A stretch of DNA of 64,000 bases from Spirosoma telluris. Lineage in GTDB: Bacteria > Bacteroidota > Bacteroidia > Cytophagales > Spirosomataceae. Location: the NCBI GenBank assembly GCA_003259005.1, contig QLII01000001.1:248001-312000 (forward strand), in the 5' to 3' direction. Below the pieces are notes generated by a model, which worked only from the letters and a program-made list of their open reading frames with translations, did no database searches and was not told the origin of the DNA. Every line of letters starts with the position of its first letter. Positions within the stretch are counted from its first letter, which is position 1. The translations under genes were made by a program, and so were the position numbers. Shown here in pieces: positions 62,001 through 64,000 of this stretch.

Positions 62001-62428
62001 GCTTTCCCAACCTTTACGAAAAAGGGTAGCTCTTTGAACGAGTCGGAGGAGAAATCGTCAGCTACAATGCCCCCCGATGTTGCCAATCCATCGAAGAGTT
62101 TTTTAGCCGCGGATGCATCGGCCGACAACACATCAGGCACATCAATCGCTGCCAATTCCTTCGCACGGGCCAGCAGTTCCTGCCGTGCCGGAGCGGGCAG
62201 GCTGTTCATTAGCGCCTGATCTAACTTGCTCAGCGTTTTTAAACTGATCGTCGTGTTGACCGCACCATCTGGTTTAGTCGGACTGGGCAGGCTCGGCGTA
62301 CCTTCACGAACCGGATTTTTAGTGTCGTCCGTGACGTGTTCCCGGCCAGTAGCCGTGTAGCCCCGCTGGCCTAACAGACTCAGCCAACCGATCAGGAACA
62401 GTCGTAAAAAAGTAGAAAGTTTACTCAT
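59080..62428 (-). CDS. Large secreted beta-rich protein of unknown family (frame interrupted twice)
   Basis: The ATG at 62428 starts MSKLSTFLRLFLIGWLSLLG, a signal peptide. The restored protein has 1,116 residues. After a helical segment (LSKLDQALMNSLPAPARQEL) it is almost entirely alternating beta strands rich in Gly, Ser, Thr and Phe, with many amphipathic strand pairs (AVLSGTWAFGVNLSGDVSGG, TFILGLGLDLTLQSKSFAAK, RGSIFYAELNFNMGLKFLL). This suggests a long beta-solenoid or a barrel-like surface structure. The Cys/Trp-rich end (NCWWGGWHNTVLHCSTSWKS) is notable. Breaks lie in runs of C at 60034-60039 and 61358-61362; one base at each gives 1,117 codons. Not recognised; an outer-membrane or secreted scaffold is only a guess. 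Confidence 0.78.
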
Positions 62429-62468
62429 TAGGCTCGGGAAGGAACGTGATAGGTTGGTAGGGATGAGT

Positions 62469-64000
62469 TCATTTGGCAGCAACCGCTTGGGCACCGAAGA
62501 GGATGGGGCCGTTTTTCAGGAAGCCCTGCGTGTTTGTCCAGTATCTATCCTGCTTCATGAAGTTGTCGATCTTCACGAACTGCGCATCGGTTTTGGTTTT
62601 CTGGCTAGTCATTACCTGAATTTGATCCGTCAGATAGGTCACCTTCAACTGGGAGTCGTTGTCAGTCAGTAACTTGAACTTATCGGCATTTTTGGTCATG
62701 TCGGTAACCACGAGCTGGATCTTGGCTGATTTGTCGGACAGCGTCGCTTTCAGGCTAATGATATTTTTCTTGATAGCCGCAACGTCCGCATTGTTCAGGA
62801 ATTGATTTCGGATGGTGATCGTCATATCGTCGGCCGTCTTCGTCAGCAAGTCGATTGCCTTGATTGCCTCCAGCGGCAGTACATTGTCTTTTTTGAGTTC
62901 CTGCTTCGCCGTAGCATTCGCGGTCTGACTCGCTCCTTTAGCTACCTGCGCTTGCGTTATGGATGCCTGATACTTTGCGTTGTTGAAGGTGGTTTCCATA
63001 CTGCCCGCCTTCAGTTCCATAAATTCGTTGACTTTAACATCTTTGAAGTTCAGAGCGAAGGCCACTTTTTTACTCACAAACGGCATATCCACGAATACCA
63101 TACCTTTGTTGTTGCCCAGCGCAATGATGTCATACCCGGCTACGTGGATGGTATCTCCTGCGGTAATTTTGCCCTCCGTACTCATATCGATATTGACCGC
63201 CGGATTGGCGCAGGTGGGCGTTGCATAGGGATGTTTTTTCGAGACAGTTGCCACGGCTGTGCTATCGTCCGACAGAATATCGTTGTGGTTGCTGCCGTCC
63301 AGATCAATGGGTGTAATCGTTCCGTCGTCCGTCTCGACAATCGGCTTTTTAACCTCCGTTACCACCACTTTATCGACCGTCTTGTACACGACTGTCGTTG
63401 TTGTGACAGGCTGCATCGAACAAATAGTTATTGGAAAGAATCCGATCCTCTTCGTGGTACAAACCAGCTGATAGGTGGTGGTTACCACGTTTTCCGGCAC
63501 CTGCACTTTGGTAACCGTCGTTACCTGCTCAATTTTATAAATCGGGTTGATGGTCCGAATAACCGTATAAGCGATATTATTCGAGTTCTGCATGGAGATC
63601 CCGCCAATCTGATACTCATACGTTTTCGTATTCAGTAAGTCGGGCATCGATAGTCGATAGGTGGCTCCGTATTTCGCCTGCTGACCGGCTATTTTCCGCT
63701 CCAGCCAGGTTAGCGTCCCTTTTTCCCGGTACCGAATCAGGAAATTGTCGTGCAGAATATTGTCTTCCCAGCTTAGATCAAGGGTGGTATTCCAGTCGGC
63801 ACTTTCGTTGAAAGGGGCCTGATTCTCATAACCATACATAAAAAAGCGAATCTCGCTGTAGCCGTCATTCCGAAAAATACCGATCTCTTCGAGGCCACGT
63901 TTAGCTCTGGCCCGAACCCGGTAGCCATAAATTCGGCCCCGGATCAAAGGAGGATAAGCGGGTCCGTAGAGGAAGGAGGTTGTCGGTGTGGTGGTCGTAA
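62469..64000 (-). CDS. FnIII-type protein with Thr/Val-rich and coiled-coil parts, C-terminal portion (cut by window edge)
   Basis: The frame is open to the right edge, so the start lies outside the window. From the edge it reads an FnIII-like segment (IYGYRVRARAKRGLEEIGIF, WEDNILHDNFLIRYREKGTL), then a Thr/Val-rich stretch with repeated TTV motifs and several Cys (QLVCTTKRIGFFPITICSMQ). A beta domain (GYDIIALGNNKGMVFVDMPF) and a C-terminal helical region of about 180 residues (LTKTADDMTITIRNQFLNNA onwards) follow. It ends 40 bases before the next gene and is the first visible gene of the five-gene operon. I recognise no specific family beyond FnIII. Confidence 0.75.
   Translation of the reverse strand, partial: TTTTPTTSFLYGPAYPPLIRGRIYGYRVRARAKRGLEEIGIFRNDGYSEIRFFMYGYENQAPFNESADWNTTLDLSWEDNILHDNFLIRYREKGTLTWLERKIAGQQAKYGATYRLSMPDLLNTKTYEYQIGGISMQNSNNIAYTVIRTINPIYKIEQVTTVTKVQVPENVVTTTYQLVCTTKRIGFFPITICSMQPVTTTTVVYKTVDKVVVTEVKKPIVETDDGTITPIDLDGSNHNDILSDDSTAVATVSKKHPYATPTCANPAVNIDMSTEGKITAGDTIHVAGYDIIALGNNKGMVFVDMPFVSKKVAFALNFKDVKVNEFMELKAGSMETTFNNAKYQASITQAQVAKGASQTANATAKQELKKDNVLPLEAIKAIDLLTKTADDMTITIRNQFLNNADVAAIKKNIISLKATLSDKSAKIQLVVTDMTKNADKFKLLTDNDSQLKVTYLTDQIQVMTSQKTKTDAQFVKIDNFMKQDRYWTNTQGFLKNGPILFGAQAVAAK

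Noticed and set aside
62802-63638. 278-codon plus-strand frame
   Set aside because: Antisense to the well-formed minus-strand FnIII-type gene; composition (many Arg, His, Cys) is typical of a shadow frame.
1-64000. tRNA, rRNA or riboswitch genes
   Set aside because: I saw no cloverleaf-like, ribosomal or recognised riboswitch sequence on reading; a dedicated scan would be needed to exclude a single tRNA.

Overview
The window looks like chromosome of a gliding-type Bacteroidota, most likely a Cytophagales member close to Spirosoma. The support is a giant SprB-repeat protein with a type IX secretion (T9SS) C-terminal sorting domain, LytS/LytTR signalling, FG-GAP/UnbV proteins, a ThuA-sugar dehydrogenase fusion, and one clear TAnnTTTG-type promoter box. 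The genus is an inference. No tRNA, rRNA, CRISPR array or intact insertion sequence was seen.

Layout. 1-9 kb: a truncated TetR regulator, a PAS histidine kinase with a single-domain response regulator, an FAD amine oxidase, a quinone oxidoreductase/DUF2071 pair, DinB and small proteins. 8.7-17.4 kb: an exported M20 peptidase, a beta-propeller protein, a LytS/LytTR pair directly followed by an S15-type hydrolase, and small secreted or hypothetical proteins. 17.6-20.4 kb: the lactate-oxidation operon lutABC. 20.7-25 kb: a dienelactone hydrolase and an MFS transporter, with decayed remnants of two flavin genes (apbE-like and a flavodoxin-reductase-like gene). 25-37.4 kb: a carbohydrate-linked block with a ThuA/PQQ-type sugar dehydrogenase/cytochrome c fusion, a divergent Nudix-type regulator with a repeated operator, a type-B carboxylesterase, an AAC(6')-like acetyltransferase, a FAD oxidoreductase and an SGNH hydrolase. 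37.5-42.2 kb: a translationally coupled FG-GAP/UnbV protein and vanadium haloperoxidase. 42.4-64 kb: one long leftward cluster of five genes for surface or secreted proteins, centred on an adhesin of about 4,310 residues with some 31 SprB-type repeats and 17 cysteine-bearing Ig-like repeats.

A striking feature of the whole window is that about ten genes are interrupted by roughly 23 frameshifts. Nearly every one is explained by one missing base in a short mononucleotide run, mostly G or C. Restoring those bases gives a whole number of codons and full-length family members in each case. The best reading is consensus error rather than mass gene decay, so these genes are listed over their full restored extents. 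True decay (an in-frame stop, internal deletion and missing 5' ends) is seen only in the two flavin-gene remnants. The most promising candidate for an undescribed system is the five-gene surface cluster at the right end, including a protein of about 1,116 residues that I cannot assign to a family.
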